A stretch of DNA of 42,434 bases from an uncultured bacterium. GTDB taxonomy: Bacteria; Desulfobacterota; Binatia; HRBIN30; CADEER01. The translations under genes and the position numbers were made by a program. A model generated the notes under the pieces. That model worked only from the letters and a program-made list of their open reading frames with translations. It was not told where the DNA came from and searched no databases. The stretch's first letter is position 1, and each line of letters begins with the position of its first letter. Location: assembly GCA_902826395.1 (NCBI GenBank), contig CADEER010000028.1, positions 1-42,434 of the forward strand. Reading direction: 5' to 3'. Of the stretch, positions 1 to 7,926 are shown one piece after another.

Positions 1-1092
1 TTGGGAGTGGCCGTTATATATGGGTTGAACCGATCCTTGGTGCGCGGGCCCCGACACGGTGGCGACTGGTTGCGCCGATACTCTGCTGTTGCCTTCGTGG
101 TGCTGCTGTGTGGGGTGTTTTTGCTCGTCAGTTGGTCATTCTTCGCAGTTGTCGGCGCGATCGGTGGGCTCGCAAACCCTGCGCTCGGACCCGTGGTTGC
201 GAGCGCCTCGCGCTGGTGGGGAGTGGGAGGGATTGCCCTCCTATCGGCGGCCATGATCTTCGGCTACACGGGCGGACAGCGGCAACTTCATCTCAATCGG
301 TTCTCCGTTCCGTTGCCGGGGTGGACCAGTGAGTGGCGTGTCCTTCAACTCAGTGACATTCATGTCGGTCAGAACCTGTCGCTCGCGCAACTGGACGACT
401 TCGTCGAGCGCGTCAACCTGCAAAGCCCTGATTTGATCTGTATCACCGGTGACATTGCCGACGGGCCCCAAGCCGACCTCGAGCGGTTCTTCCCAGCGCT
501 CTCCCGGCTGCGGGCTCGTCTGGGAGTCATCGCGATTCTTGGCAACCACGATCACTATGCCGGAGCCGATCGCGTTACATTGGCGCTGCAAGATCAGGGC
601 ATCCGTGTTCTGCGCGACGAATCCTTGACTCTCGAGATCGACGGCGAGCGATTGCATGTGATCGGCCTTGACGATCGCGGCTTGGATTGGGCGCGCGGCA
701 TGCATGACGACGCGATCCTCGAGCGTTTGTTACGCGAAGCGCCCACTGATGTGCCGCAGCTTCTGCTCGTTCACCGGCCCGATGTGTTCCGCCGCGCCGC
801 TCGTGAAGGAGTGTCGCTGACGCTTTCCGGTCATACGCACGGCGGCCAGTTGGCTGTGCCCTGGTTCGGCGGCCGGCGTCGCAACCTCGCAGAGTTCATT
901 ACCGCGTTCGATCGCGGCATGTTCCACGCGGGGCGATCTCGGCTGTATGTCAACTGTGGTCTCGGCGTAACCGCGCAGCGGATTCGGCTTTTTACGCCCC
1001 GCGAGATCTCTATCTTTGATCTCGTCGCAGGGGCTGAGGGTGCGGATTGGTTCGGTAGGCGGACTCTGTTTCAATCTCGACAAGTGGCCTGA
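1..1092 (+). CDS. Membrane-anchored metallophosphoesterase (YaeI/LpxG-like)
   Basis: A calcineurin-like phosphoesterase that probably cleaves a phosphodiester or pyrophosphate at the membrane. The N-terminal ~90 residues hold two or three hydrophobic segments (about 28-55 and 70-90). The catalytic domain shows the family's metal motifs: SDIHVG (D119, H121), TGDIADG (D151), GNHDHY (N182, H183) and SGHTHGGQ near residue 280. Families with this layout include YaeI-type phosphodiesterases and the UDP-diacylglucosamine hydrolase LpxG. The lipid A genes in this window already include lpxI, so an LpxH/LpxG role is not required here. The reading frame is open from base 1 (TTG), so the true start may lie outside the window. 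Its 3' end overlaps the convergent DprA-like gene by 83 bp. The fold is secure; the substrate is unknown. Confidence 0.85.
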   Translation: MGVAVIYGLNRSLVRGPRHGGDWLRRYSAVAFVVLLCGVFLLVSWSFFAVVGAIGGLANPALGPVVASASRWWGVGGIALLSAAMIFGYTGGQRQLHLNRFSVPLPGWTSEWRVLQLSDIHVGQNLSLAQLDDFVERVNLQSPDLICITGDIADGPQADLERFFPALSRLRARLGVIAILGNHDHYAGADRVTLALQDQGIRVLRDESLTLEIDGERLHVIGLDDRGLDWARGMHDDAILERLLREAPTDVPQLLLVHRPDVFRRAAREGVSLTLSGHTHGGQLAVPWFGGRRRNLAEFITAFDRGMFHAGRSRLYVNCGLGVTAQRIRLFTPREISIFDLVAGAEGADWFGRRTLFQSRQVA

Positions 1093-1972
1093 GGCCGCGT
1101 TCCAGCAGTTGCGGCGTGATGCAGGTGGCCCCCGCCATGAGCAGCTTGCGGCTCGTACTTCGCCAAGTCAGGACGCGCCTTCCCTGAGAGATCGCAGCAA
1201 GGCAAATGCGCTCGACCTCGCCCCCTGGACGCGCGCTGCTTGCGAACACTAGGTGCCCGAGTGCAGCGATAATCTCATCCCGCCGACGGCCGCCGCTCGG
1301 CGATGCGTGATCCTCGAGGCGGAACGGTGAAATGACAAGCGCGGAGTCTGGATCGAATCGCGCGCGCTTTTTGCCGGAACCAAACGGATCGGTCGCGAAG
1401 TCCGAAGCAAAGGCCGCAAATAGACCGCGGTCGAGGACGACGACCCGCCGTACGCCGATCGCCCGAGCCGTGATGCCGGCCAGCCGGTGTGTGGTTTTCA
1501 TTCCGCCGACAGCAACCGAAAGGGATTCGCGCCGCGCGGCGCGGAGCACTGCTACTGTCGCCGGCACTGTATCTTCGGTGATCTCACGTGAACTCAGAAC
1601 CGCGATGCAAGGCGACTCGAGGATTTTCAGATTACCGACGGCGAATAACATCGGCGGGGCTTTGCGGAGGTTGTGACGAATGCGCAGAGGAAAGAGAGGG
1701 TCTCCCTGGGTCAGTAGCTTGCCTCCTGCGCGCTGGAGTTCTGCACGGAGCCAGTCGCAACGTTGGAGATGTCGATCTCGCTGTTCGATGAGCCGTGCGA
1801 CGGCTCTATCTGGAAGGCGGTACACCGACGCTAGGTGAGCCGGCGGGGCGTTTAGGATGCCGCGAATGTCCTCGGATCGGCTTGCGGCTAGTTCCAGAAG
1901 TCTAGTCAACGTTTGCTCGCCCACTCCGGGAAGCTCGCGCAGGGCTAGGTGATAAAGGTCGGATCTATCCAT
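1010..1972 (-). CDS. DprA/Smf-like DNA-processing protein, divergent
   Basis: Resembles DprA, the Rossmann-fold protein that loads RecA on incoming single-stranded DNA. Residues 1-60 look like the N-terminal helix-hairpin-helix region (LPGVGEQTL near 14). Then come a DprA-like DPLFPLRI/APPMLFAVGN segment (about 90-115), an IAVLSSRE strand matching the usual VGSR motif, and a late GRRRDEIIAALG...GGEVERICLAAISQGRRVL stretch matching the RNR/SGSL/GR region. Key DprA signatures are altered: the GlAxGID loop reads VGGMKTTHRLAG, and no C-terminal winged helix is apparent. It starts at ATG 1972 without a strong ribosome binding site. Its last ~27 codons overlap the 3' end of the convergent phosphoesterase gene. 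It could be a specialised or decaying DprA paralogue. Confidence 0.6.
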   Translation of the reverse strand: MDRSDLYHLALRELPGVGEQTLTRLLELAASRSEDIRGILNAPPAHLASVYRLPDRAVARLIEQRDRHLQRCDWLRAELQRAGGKLLTQGDPLFPLRIRHNLRKAPPMLFAVGNLKILESPCIAVLSSREITEDTVPATVAVLRAARRESLSVAVGGMKTTHRLAGITARAIGVRRVVVLDRGLFAAFASDFATDPFGSGKKRARFDPDSALVISPFRLEDHASPSGGRRRDEIIAALGHLVFASSARPGGEVERICLAAISQGRRVLTWRSTSRKLLMAGATCITPQLLERGLRPLVEIETESAYRTNPHPQPLRRDQR

Positions 1973-2046
1973 TCATGAAATAGATCCAGACAGCTCGTGC
2001 GAGTCAAGCCGCGGCGCTGTGAATTCGACGGCGGGGGGGGGGCGAC

Positions 2047-2241
2047 TCAAGACAAGGGGCGGGTGCGATCGTACGAAGAGCCGCGCTCGTCACGCAGTCT
2101 AGCGAAATCTCGCTCGGCTTCTCGAAATACACGCGGCTTTCGCTGTGCCAGGCCCCAGAGGGCCATCAGTGCGATCGAGGCTCCAACCGCAATCCTCGGG
2201 TTGTCTCGAATCCAAGTGAGGGTTTCGACGAGGGCATCCAT
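2047..2241 (-). CDS. Small single-pass membrane protein, hypothetical
   Basis: A 64-residue frame beginning MDALVETLTWIRDNP. It has one hydrophobic segment (about residues 17-32, IAVGASIALMALWGL) followed by a charged, probably helical tail rich in Arg, Glu and Asp. The frame stays open much further upstream, but that part reads as noise. ATG 2241 is chosen because the protein-like composition begins there. The ribosome binding site is weak. It lies divergently upstream of the first Thr-rich secreted protein. I recognise no family, and the coding call itself is only moderately supported. Confidence 0.4.
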   Translation of the reverse strand: MDALVETLTWIRDNPRIAVGASIALMALWGLAQRKPRVFREAERDFARLRDERGSSYDRTRPLS

Positions 2242-2404
2242 GGAGACATGTCGGAGGGTAGCCGTCCCAGGGGCCGCTGCAAGGCGAAATTTCCGCTCCC
2301 CCGACGGCCTTGCGTTGCTATGCAACAAAGCTGTGACTGCTCGCATCCGTCGGAGTATGAATTGCGCCTCGCCGAAGCCAACGGATTGCAAAGCGCCGGC
2401 GCAT

Positions 2405-2437
2405 CCCTCATATGACAGCGCATCTTTCATATGAGGG
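2405..2437. promoter_or_regulatory. Perfect 11-bp inverted repeat, possible operator
   Basis: The arms CCCTCATATGA (2405-2415) and TCATATGAGGG (2427-2437) are exact reverse complements separated by 11 bases, and each arm contains the palindrome CATATG. The site sits just before the Thr-rich secreted protein gene and covers the upstream candidate ATG at 2431. This fits a dimeric repressor or activator site better than coding sequence. No known regulator is assigned. Confidence 0.45.
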
Positions 2438-2463
2438 GATCTACGGGGCGGGCGAACTTGGCC

Positions 2464-5076
2464 ATGCGGCATGATGGTTGGGGGTGGGTTGCGGTAGCCG
2501 CAGCGCTGATTGGTGCGATTGGCCTTTCCGCAGGGCCGTCGCGCGCTCAGAGTGTGGGGGGCGATGCCAATTGCGACGGATCGGTCGACGTCGCCGACCT
2601 GGATGCCCTCGCTGGTGCAGTGTTTCAAGGTACCGACTGCAGTGGTGCTGATGCGAACGACGATGGTCTGATTTCGGCGGCAGACTTCGTCTTTCTGGCT
2701 GCCCAACTGATTGAATCCCCGCAACCGACGCCGACACCGTCAGCCACGACTCAGCCGACCGAAACCGCCGTCGAGGCGTCAACCTCGACGCCGTCGATAT
2801 CGCCAACAGTGAGTCCGACCGCCTTGGATTCGCCGTCACCCGCCAGTCCGACCCCCTCGCCAACGCCATCTCCGCAACCGTCGGTGAGTCCGATTCCGTC
2901 GTTGACGCCATCGGCAACCGCATCTGGAACCGAGCCTTCGGCGACACCCACTGCTACCGGAACGCTGCCTTCGGCGACGCTGACTGGAACTGCCACGGCA
3001 ACGCCGAGTGTTCTCGCGACTGTGACATCGACCGCCTCTGTAACGGCTACGGCACCGGCGGAGCAGACGGCGACGGCGACGATTGGAACACCCGCTACAG
3101 CGACTCGTACTCCGACCCAAACGATCACAGAGACAGTGACCCGCACGCCCACCGCAACGGGTACATCGACTGTTACGACAACGGAGACCAGCACGCAGAC
3201 GTCAACGCGGACCTTCACCTCCTCGCGGACGCCGACGGTTACTCGAACCGGCACCAACACCAATACGGCGACCCATTCCGGCACACCGACCGAAACTGAG
3301 ACGCCAACCCTGACTCAGACTTCGACGCGAACCTTGACTGCGTCGCGGACGCCAACTTCTTCGCGGACTCCGACCAACACGAATACGCCAACTCGTAGCG
3401 GCACGCCGACCGAGTCAGAGACGCCGACTCTTACGCAAACGGCCACTAGGACTTTGACGGTAACACGGACGGCTACAGTCACCCGTACCGGCACCGGTAC
3501 GAATACCGCGACCCGTACAGGCACGCCGACCGAATCCGAAACGCCGACGCAAACGGAGACGCCCTCGAGAACGCTTACGGCATCGCGAACATTGACGTCG
3601 ACTCGGACCTGGACCGCGACGCGCACGGCTACCGTGACGCGTACCGACACCCAAACGCATACGCCTACGCAAACCGGCACTTCGACGACAACGCAGACGG
3701 CGACCAGAACGTTTACTCCATCGCGGACGGCCACGGCAACCGGTACCGACACCCACACTCACACAGAGACGCCAACCGGCACCGCGACTCAGACCCAAAC
3801 GGTGACGCGAACCCTCACTGCCTCGCGTACGGCAACGCCCACTTGGACCGGCACCGGTACGCACACAGCCACTAGGAGCGGAACGGCGACGCGAACTCTG
3901 ACTTCGACGTCTACGTTGACCGCGACGCGCACCCCATCGATCACGCGGACGCCTAGCTTTACTCGCACTTCGACGGGCACTCCGACGTCATCGCGGACCG
4001 GCACCGGCACGCGCACCGACACGCCTACCGAGGCGCCCACTTTCACTCGTACGTCGACGTTCACGCGCACGGCGAGTGCGACAGGGACGCCGACGCGCAC
4101 CTCGACGGCGACGCGGACGTCCACCGCAACAGGTACTCCGTCGTTCACGCGCACCACCAGTGGCACGCAGACTGCGACTTCGACGCCGACTTCGACGCGA
4201 ACCGTGACGGTGACCCCCACCCTTACGTTCACGCGCACGCCGACAGTAACCCGCACGTCGACGAACACGCTCACGCCGATATTTACTGCCACTCCGACCA
4301 ACACGCGGACATCGACCCGTACCTCCACGGCGACGCGGACCCGCACGCAAACCGGGACGCCGACTCGCACGGGTACCCCGACTCCAACGACCGACCGCAA
4401 TGGCCCGGTGATCGTCGCGTTTCGTCCGGTACCTCAAGATGGGTGTCCTGGTTGCTGTAGCTTTGATTGCCGTCTGACGCCGACCCCCACACCGGAGTTC
4501 GACGATGAAGGACGGCCGGTGTTTACGACATCCAGTCGATTCCTATTCATCGTCGAGACCAGACCCGGCGCGTCTTTCCTGCATTCCGGCAGTGAAGGGA
4601 GCATCGTCAACAACGTGGTAACCGGCATATTCCACGGCTCGCAAAGGCCGTCGCTGCAAGCGTTGGGAGCGGCCAACTTTGGCAACGGCAGCCCCGCGGT
4701 GTGCGACGGTTCGCCCAATGATCCACCCGGAGGCGTGCCAGGCTTCGATCCGCCTTGGATCGACTGCTCCTCGCCGGCGCTCACCCCATCCGAGGTGGCC
4801 CTGTGTCAGAGTCGCCAGCCGGCCGTGACGAGTGCGTTGCAAGACCTGGCCTGCCGCTTCACGTTTGTGAACAACGAGACCTTCGCGTGCACCAAGAACG
4901 GCAGCGGAAATTTTGCATTCCTGGATTCTGACGCAACGCGTCAGTACTGCTTTCAGGTACCGGTCGACTCCAAACTCGGCCCGGGCGAGCGGATCGTTGC
5001 AGTCCAGACTCGCGACACGGCCGGGAATCTCGGCCCGGTGAAGGAAATCGTCATTCGCGTGCCGCCCGAGCCCTGA
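2464..5076 (+). CDS. Secreted Thr-rich protein with dockerin-like N-terminus
   Basis: A large exported protein of about 870 residues. A Sec signal peptide (MRHDGWGWVAVAAALIGAIG, ending near SRAQS) is followed by two dockerin type I-like calcium loops, DANCDGSVDVADLDALAG and DANDDGLISAADFVFLAA (roughly residues 33-78). Next comes a ~550-residue stretch where about every second residue is Thr (TxTxTPT), a mucin-like or extended stalk. The last ~220 residues form a Cys-containing globular domain (FLFIVETRPG ... CRFTFV ... YCFQV ... IVIRV). The same architecture and end-domain motifs recur in the gene at 10744-13065. Start 2464 is preferred over ATG 2431 because it begins a clean signal peptide and 2431 lies in an inverted repeat. 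A role in cell-surface attachment or complex assembly is plausible but unproven. Confidence 0.75.
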   Translation: MRHDGWGWVAVAAALIGAIGLSAGPSRAQSVGGDANCDGSVDVADLDALAGAVFQGTDCSGADANDDGLISAADFVFLAAQLIESPQPTPTPSATTQPTETAVEASTSTPSISPTVSPTALDSPSPASPTPSPTPSPQPSVSPIPSLTPSATASGTEPSATPTATGTLPSATLTGTATATPSVLATVTSTASVTATAPAEQTATATIGTPATATRTPTQTITETVTRTPTATGTSTVTTTETSTQTSTRTFTSSRTPTVTRTGTNTNTATHSGTPTETETPTLTQTSTRTLTASRTPTSSRTPTNTNTPTRSGTPTESETPTLTQTATRTLTVTRTATVTRTGTGTNTATRTGTPTESETPTQTETPSRTLTASRTLTSTRTWTATRTATVTRTDTQTHTPTQTGTSTTTQTATRTFTPSRTATATGTDTHTHTETPTGTATQTQTVTRTLTASRTATPTWTGTGTHTATRSGTATRTLTSTSTLTATRTPSITRTPSFTRTSTGTPTSSRTGTGTRTDTPTEAPTFTRTSTFTRTASATGTPTRTSTATRTSTATGTPSFTRTTSGTQTATSTPTSTRTVTVTPTLTFTRTPTVTRTSTNTLTPIFTATPTNTRTSTRTSTATRTRTQTGTPTRTGTPTPTTDRNGPVIVAFRPVPQDGCPGCCSFDCRLTPTPTPEFDDEGRPVFTTSSRFLFIVETRPGASFLHSGSEGSIVNNVVTGIFHGSQRPSLQALGAANFGNGSPAVCDGSPNDPPGGVPGFDPPWIDCSSPALTPSEVALCQSRQPAVTSALQDLACRFTFVNNETFACTKNGSGNFAFLDSDATRQYCFQVPVDSKLGPGERIVAVQTRDTAGNLGPVKEIVIRVPPEP

Positions 5077-5135
5077 GTGGGGCGCTGCCGTCAGGCTCCG
5101 CTGCAGCAATCTGAGGCGATCCACCGCGCGGATCG

Positions 5136-5155
5136 AAAAAAGGGCTTTCCAGCCC
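5136..5155 (-). terminator. Intrinsic terminator-like hairpin reading leftwards
   Basis: On the minus strand the sequence reads GGGCT-GGAA-AGCCC followed by six T (5155 down to 5136), a compact GC stem with a GNRA loop and a U-tract. No minus-strand gene lies immediately upstream of it. It might block antisense transcription into the Thr-rich gene, or it may be chance. Confidence 0.35.
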
Positions 5156-5230
5156 GCCTCGGGCCTGCCATGATCCGGCACGACGTCCGGAAAACATCGC
5201 CTCTTCCCGAGGGAATTCTCATTTTTCCGC

Positions 5231-5259
5231 TTGACAGGTTCTGCCCAAACTGGAATAAC
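5231..5259 (+). promoter_or_regulatory. Sigma70-type promoter of the four-paralogue operon
   Basis: A perfect -35 box TTGACA (5231-5236) is followed by a 17-base spacer and a -10 box AATAAC (5254-5259, four of six consensus bases). An A/T-rich patch lies just upstream (about 5213-5226). Transcription would start near 5266, giving a leader of about 60 bases before the first gene at 5328. Confidence 0.6.
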
Positions 5260-5315
5260 GCCGACGGGTTCGAATGCGAATCTGCCGAACTCATATGCAG
5301 GCTGTAGTGAACAAA

Positions 5316-5321
5316 AGGAGG
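5316..5321 (+). promoter_or_regulatory. Consensus ribosome binding site AGGAGG
   Basis: AGGAGG lies six bases before ATG 5328. It fixes that start over the longer frame opening at 5274. The match to the anti-Shine-Dalgarno sequence suggests high expression. Confidence 0.8.
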
Positions 5322-5327
5322 CGTGCA

Positions 5328-6674
5328 ATGCGATTGCTGGAGCGAAACCCGCGGCTGTCGGGCCTGATTGCGGGGCTAGCGGTGCTGGCCCTGGTTGGTA
5401 TTCGGGCCGAAGCGCAAGATCTCGAAGTTACGTCGACCGAGCCCGGGTCGATCGTCGTCTTTCCGAAGGTGATCGCGGACGGGACCCGCGATACGATCAT
5501 CATGTTGACGAACACGTCCAACTTGATGGTGTACGCACATTGCGAAGCGACCAACGGTATCGGGCGCTGCGTCGGGTCCCCGGATCCGGACAACCAGATT
5601 TACTACTGCAACTCCGACGAGGAGTGCCTCGATGTTGAGGCGCCCGACGGGGCAATCCTGGAAAACGTCGGTCCGTGCGACCTCACGTGCCAGCCGGAAG
5701 ACTTCGAGATTGCGCTGACGGCGCAACAGCCGACCTTCTGGCGAGTTTCGACAGGTCGCGTGCAGGATCCAAACCTCGCCTCGGGCGATGCCTGCTCGGA
5801 CGCTGGCAACTCTCAGATGTGTCCTGGGTTCTTCCTGGCGCCCGCCGACAACCAGGGGGCCGGTGCAAACGTCCCGGGTCAAGAGGCGTTTCGCGGCGAA
5901 GTCCGTTGCTTCCAGGTGGACGTGAACGGTGCGCTGGTGACTGGCAACGCCCTGAAGGGCGAAGCGTTCATCGAGCACTTGGGCGTGACCGGCGAAGGGG
6001 CGGGCATCCTGAGCGGATACAACTCAATCAACGTCGAAGGCGGAGAAACCCCGGCAGATCAAAACGTCGCTACTCTCGATGGGGTCGAGTATGCACGCTG
6101 CCCTGGAGCGCTCACTTTCGACTCCTTGGCGCCTGGCCAGGCCGATCCGATTTCTGACGCAGACGTCGAGGTCGAGTTTACCTTCGTGCCATGCACCTAC
6201 AACACCGTGAACCCGACCTCCTTCCGCGTACAGTTCTTCACGTACGACGAGCTCGAGGCGTCGATCTCTGGTGGCGATGCTCGTGCCTGCTGGGCGAACT
6301 ACACTGGTAGCCTCACGGGCGGAATCATGGACCGCACTACGACGTACATTCGTACGACTGCGGCTGCCACCCATACCGGCAACTGCTCCTCCGGTTCTCC
6401 AGTCGGCTTCGGCTGCACCTCGGACTCGGATTGCGGCCGTGGGGGTGTTTGCTTCGATAATGAGTGCGTCAGCGGTGACGCGACGGGCTTCGTATGTGCC
6501 AACGATGCTGATTGCGGCACGGGCGGAGAGTGTGGTGATCCTTCGTCAGTTCTCGGTGTAGTCGAAACCATTTACACCGACGGAGGGCTGGCTCCCGGGA
6601 CGTCTGCCGAAAGCGCTCATCACTTGGCGGATGGTGAAAACGACGACGTGATGGTTTTCACGGGTGGCTTCTAA
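5328..6674 (+). CDS. Secreted protein of a four-paralogue array, type A (copy 1)
   Basis: A 448-residue exported protein of a family I do not recognise. The signal peptide covers about residues 1-29 (LIAGLAVLALVGIRAEAQ, cleavage near AEAQ-D). The mature part opens with the array hallmark IVVFPKV, then DTIIMLTNTS and VYAHC, suggesting a beta-sandwich domain. Later motifs are DFEIALTAQQPTFW, FRGEVRCFQVD, NALKGEAFIE, LDGVEYARCP and TFVPCTYN. Two Cys-rich modules are present: one near residues 86-95 (YYCNSDEECL) and a tandem pair near 365-410 (CTSDSDCGRGGVC and CANDADCGTGGEC). RDTI, YAHC, LDGVEYA-CP and CWAN are shared with copy 3, so I group them as type A. It is first in the operon, with a perfect ribosome binding site and promoter. 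No sorting signal or lipobox is seen. Function is unknown; surface or extracellular location is inferred from the signal peptide. Confidence 0.85.
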   Translation: MRLLERNPRLSGLIAGLAVLALVGIRAEAQDLEVTSTEPGSIVVFPKVIADGTRDTIIMLTNTSNLMVYAHCEATNGIGRCVGSPDPDNQIYYCNSDEECLDVEAPDGAILENVGPCDLTCQPEDFEIALTAQQPTFWRVSTGRVQDPNLASGDACSDAGNSQMCPGFFLAPADNQGAGANVPGQEAFRGEVRCFQVDVNGALVTGNALKGEAFIEHLGVTGEGAGILSGYNSINVEGGETPADQNVATLDGVEYARCPGALTFDSLAPGQADPISDADVEVEFTFVPCTYNTVNPTSFRVQFFTYDELEASISGGDARACWANYTGSLTGGIMDRTTTYIRTTAAATHTGNCSSGSPVGFGCTSDSDCGRGGVCFDNECVSGDATGFVCANDADCGTGGECGDPSSVLGVVETIYTDGGLAPGTSAESAHHLADGENDDVMVFTGGF

Positions 6675-6711
6675 GGCCGTGGCTGTTAGGCGTGAGAAAG
6701 GGGAAAGTGCA

Positions 6712-7872
6712 ATGCTTACCAATTGGAAAATAACGTCTTTCGCCTCCGCGTTCGCACTCGCGGTCGTCGGGGCCACGGCCGCAAGCGCCGCTCCCGACCA
6801 TGACGATCCGACCGGTTTGGTGATCTTTCCGAAGATCGTGGTCAATTCCGCGAGCTCGGTGGATACGCGGCTCCACTTGTCCAATACGAGCAGCGCCCCT
6901 CAAATGGTGCACTGCTTCTACGTGAACGCGAACAGTCACTGCACAAACAACGGTGCAGTCTGCGATTCGTTCGCCGACTGTGAGGACGGGGGCATCTTTG
7001 GTGCCTGTGTTCCCGGCTGGATCGAAACAAACTTCGACATCTTCTTTACCTCCCGACAGCCAATTGGCTGGGTTGCGTCGGAAGGCCTCGCCGCAGATGA
7101 CCTACCTTGTCGCGCCACTTTCCTTAACCCGAATCCGTGCGTGGGGCAGGGCTCGAACAACGGGACCCGGATTCCGCCGATTTCCGAAGATCCCTTCATC
7201 GGCGAGTTGAAGTGCATCCAGGCTGATTCGCTCACTCGGCTGCCGGTGGCCTGCACGGGCTCGACTTGCCCCAACGATTTCACTGGGCATGCGGCGATCA
7301 CCTCGAGCACGACGACCGACGTTGCAACGTACAAGGCGGTCGGTCTCGAGTCGGTTCTGAACAACGCCGATGAGACTCTGGTCATTGGCGGCGGCACTGG
7401 CGAGGCAGAATATGAGCCTTGCGCCGATATTCTTGTCATGGACTTCGTGTATGACGGAGCGGTCGATCCTATCTCCGGTATCTACGAAGCGTCGTCCGAG
7501 CTGACTCTCGTTCCCTGCACTCAGGATCTTCGAGGACAGACTACGCCTCCCGTGACCGCTCAGTTCCTCGTTTACAACGAGTTCGAGCAGCGATTGTCCA
7601 CCAGCCGCCGGGTCGAATGTCTCTTGGACACGCCGATTTCGCGCATCGATACCAGTCAGCCTCCGCGGTCGATCTTCTCGGTCGAGCTCGGTGGCACAAT
7701 TACTGGGCAGGCTCGCATTCGCGGAGTAGGCGGGGGTTTGGCGGGCGTCGGGCTGTTGAGCTTGGCGACGGACTTCGAGGATCCGAGCACGCGGGTCGGC
7801 TGGGCTTCTTACTCTCTCGACACTGTCGCGGAGACGGAAGAGGATTCGCCGGACACGATCTTTTTGCCGTAG
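6712..7872 (+). CDS. Secreted protein of a four-paralogue array, type B (copy 2)
   Basis: A 386-residue exported protein. The signal peptide runs MLTNWKITSFASAFALAVVG to about ASAAPD. The mature part begins LVIFPKIVVN, then LSNTS and HCFYVNANSHC, with a Cys-rich insert (CDSFADCEDGG) before CVPGW and NFDIFFTSRQPIGW. Shared array motifs follow: PPISEDPFIGELKCIQAD, GHAAI, ELTLVPCT. The later part carries LVYNEFEQRLST and VECL. VNAN-HC, C-PGW and YNEFEQR-ST match copy 4 closely and are absent from copies 1 and 3, so this is type B. The start at 6712 follows GGGGAAAG at a suitable distance and lies 37 bases after the previous stop. The frame is open further upstream (GTG 6664), but that part is not signal-like. 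Function unknown. Confidence 0.85.
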   Translation: MLTNWKITSFASAFALAVVGATAASAAPDHDDPTGLVIFPKIVVNSASSVDTRLHLSNTSSAPQMVHCFYVNANSHCTNNGAVCDSFADCEDGGIFGACVPGWIETNFDIFFTSRQPIGWVASEGLAADDLPCRATFLNPNPCVGQGSNNGTRIPPISEDPFIGELKCIQADSLTRLPVACTGSTCPNDFTGHAAITSSTTTDVATYKAVGLESVLNNADETLVIGGGTGEAEYEPCADILVMDFVYDGAVDPISGIYEASSELTLVPCTQDLRGQTTPPVTAQFLVYNEFEQRLSTSRRVECLLDTPISRIDTSQPPRSIFSVELGGTITGQARIRGVGGGLAGVGLLSLATDFEDPSTRVGWASYSLDTVAETEEDSPDTIFLP

Positions 7873-7913
7873 TTGCGTCTCAGGCCGGAGCTTGCTGTGA
7901 AGACGTCGATCTT

Positions 7914-7919
7914 AGGAGG
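7914..7919 (+). promoter_or_regulatory. Consensus ribosome binding site AGGAGG
   Basis: AGGAGG lies seven bases before ATG 7927. It selects this start for copy 3 rather than the in-frame TTG at 7873, directly after the previous stop codon. Confidence 0.8.
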
Positions 7920-7926
7920 AACACGC

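Noticed and set aside
3120..4390. Dense short repeats that might look like a CRISPR or satellite array
   Set aside because: The repetition is at the dipeptide level (TxT) with freely varying codons; there are no constant repeats with unique spacers.
2751..4400. Long minus-strand frames rich in Val (VxVxV) opposite the Thr-rich stalk
   Set aside because: They are mirror images of the repeated Thr codons; low complexity keeps all frames open. No ribosome binding sites or domains.
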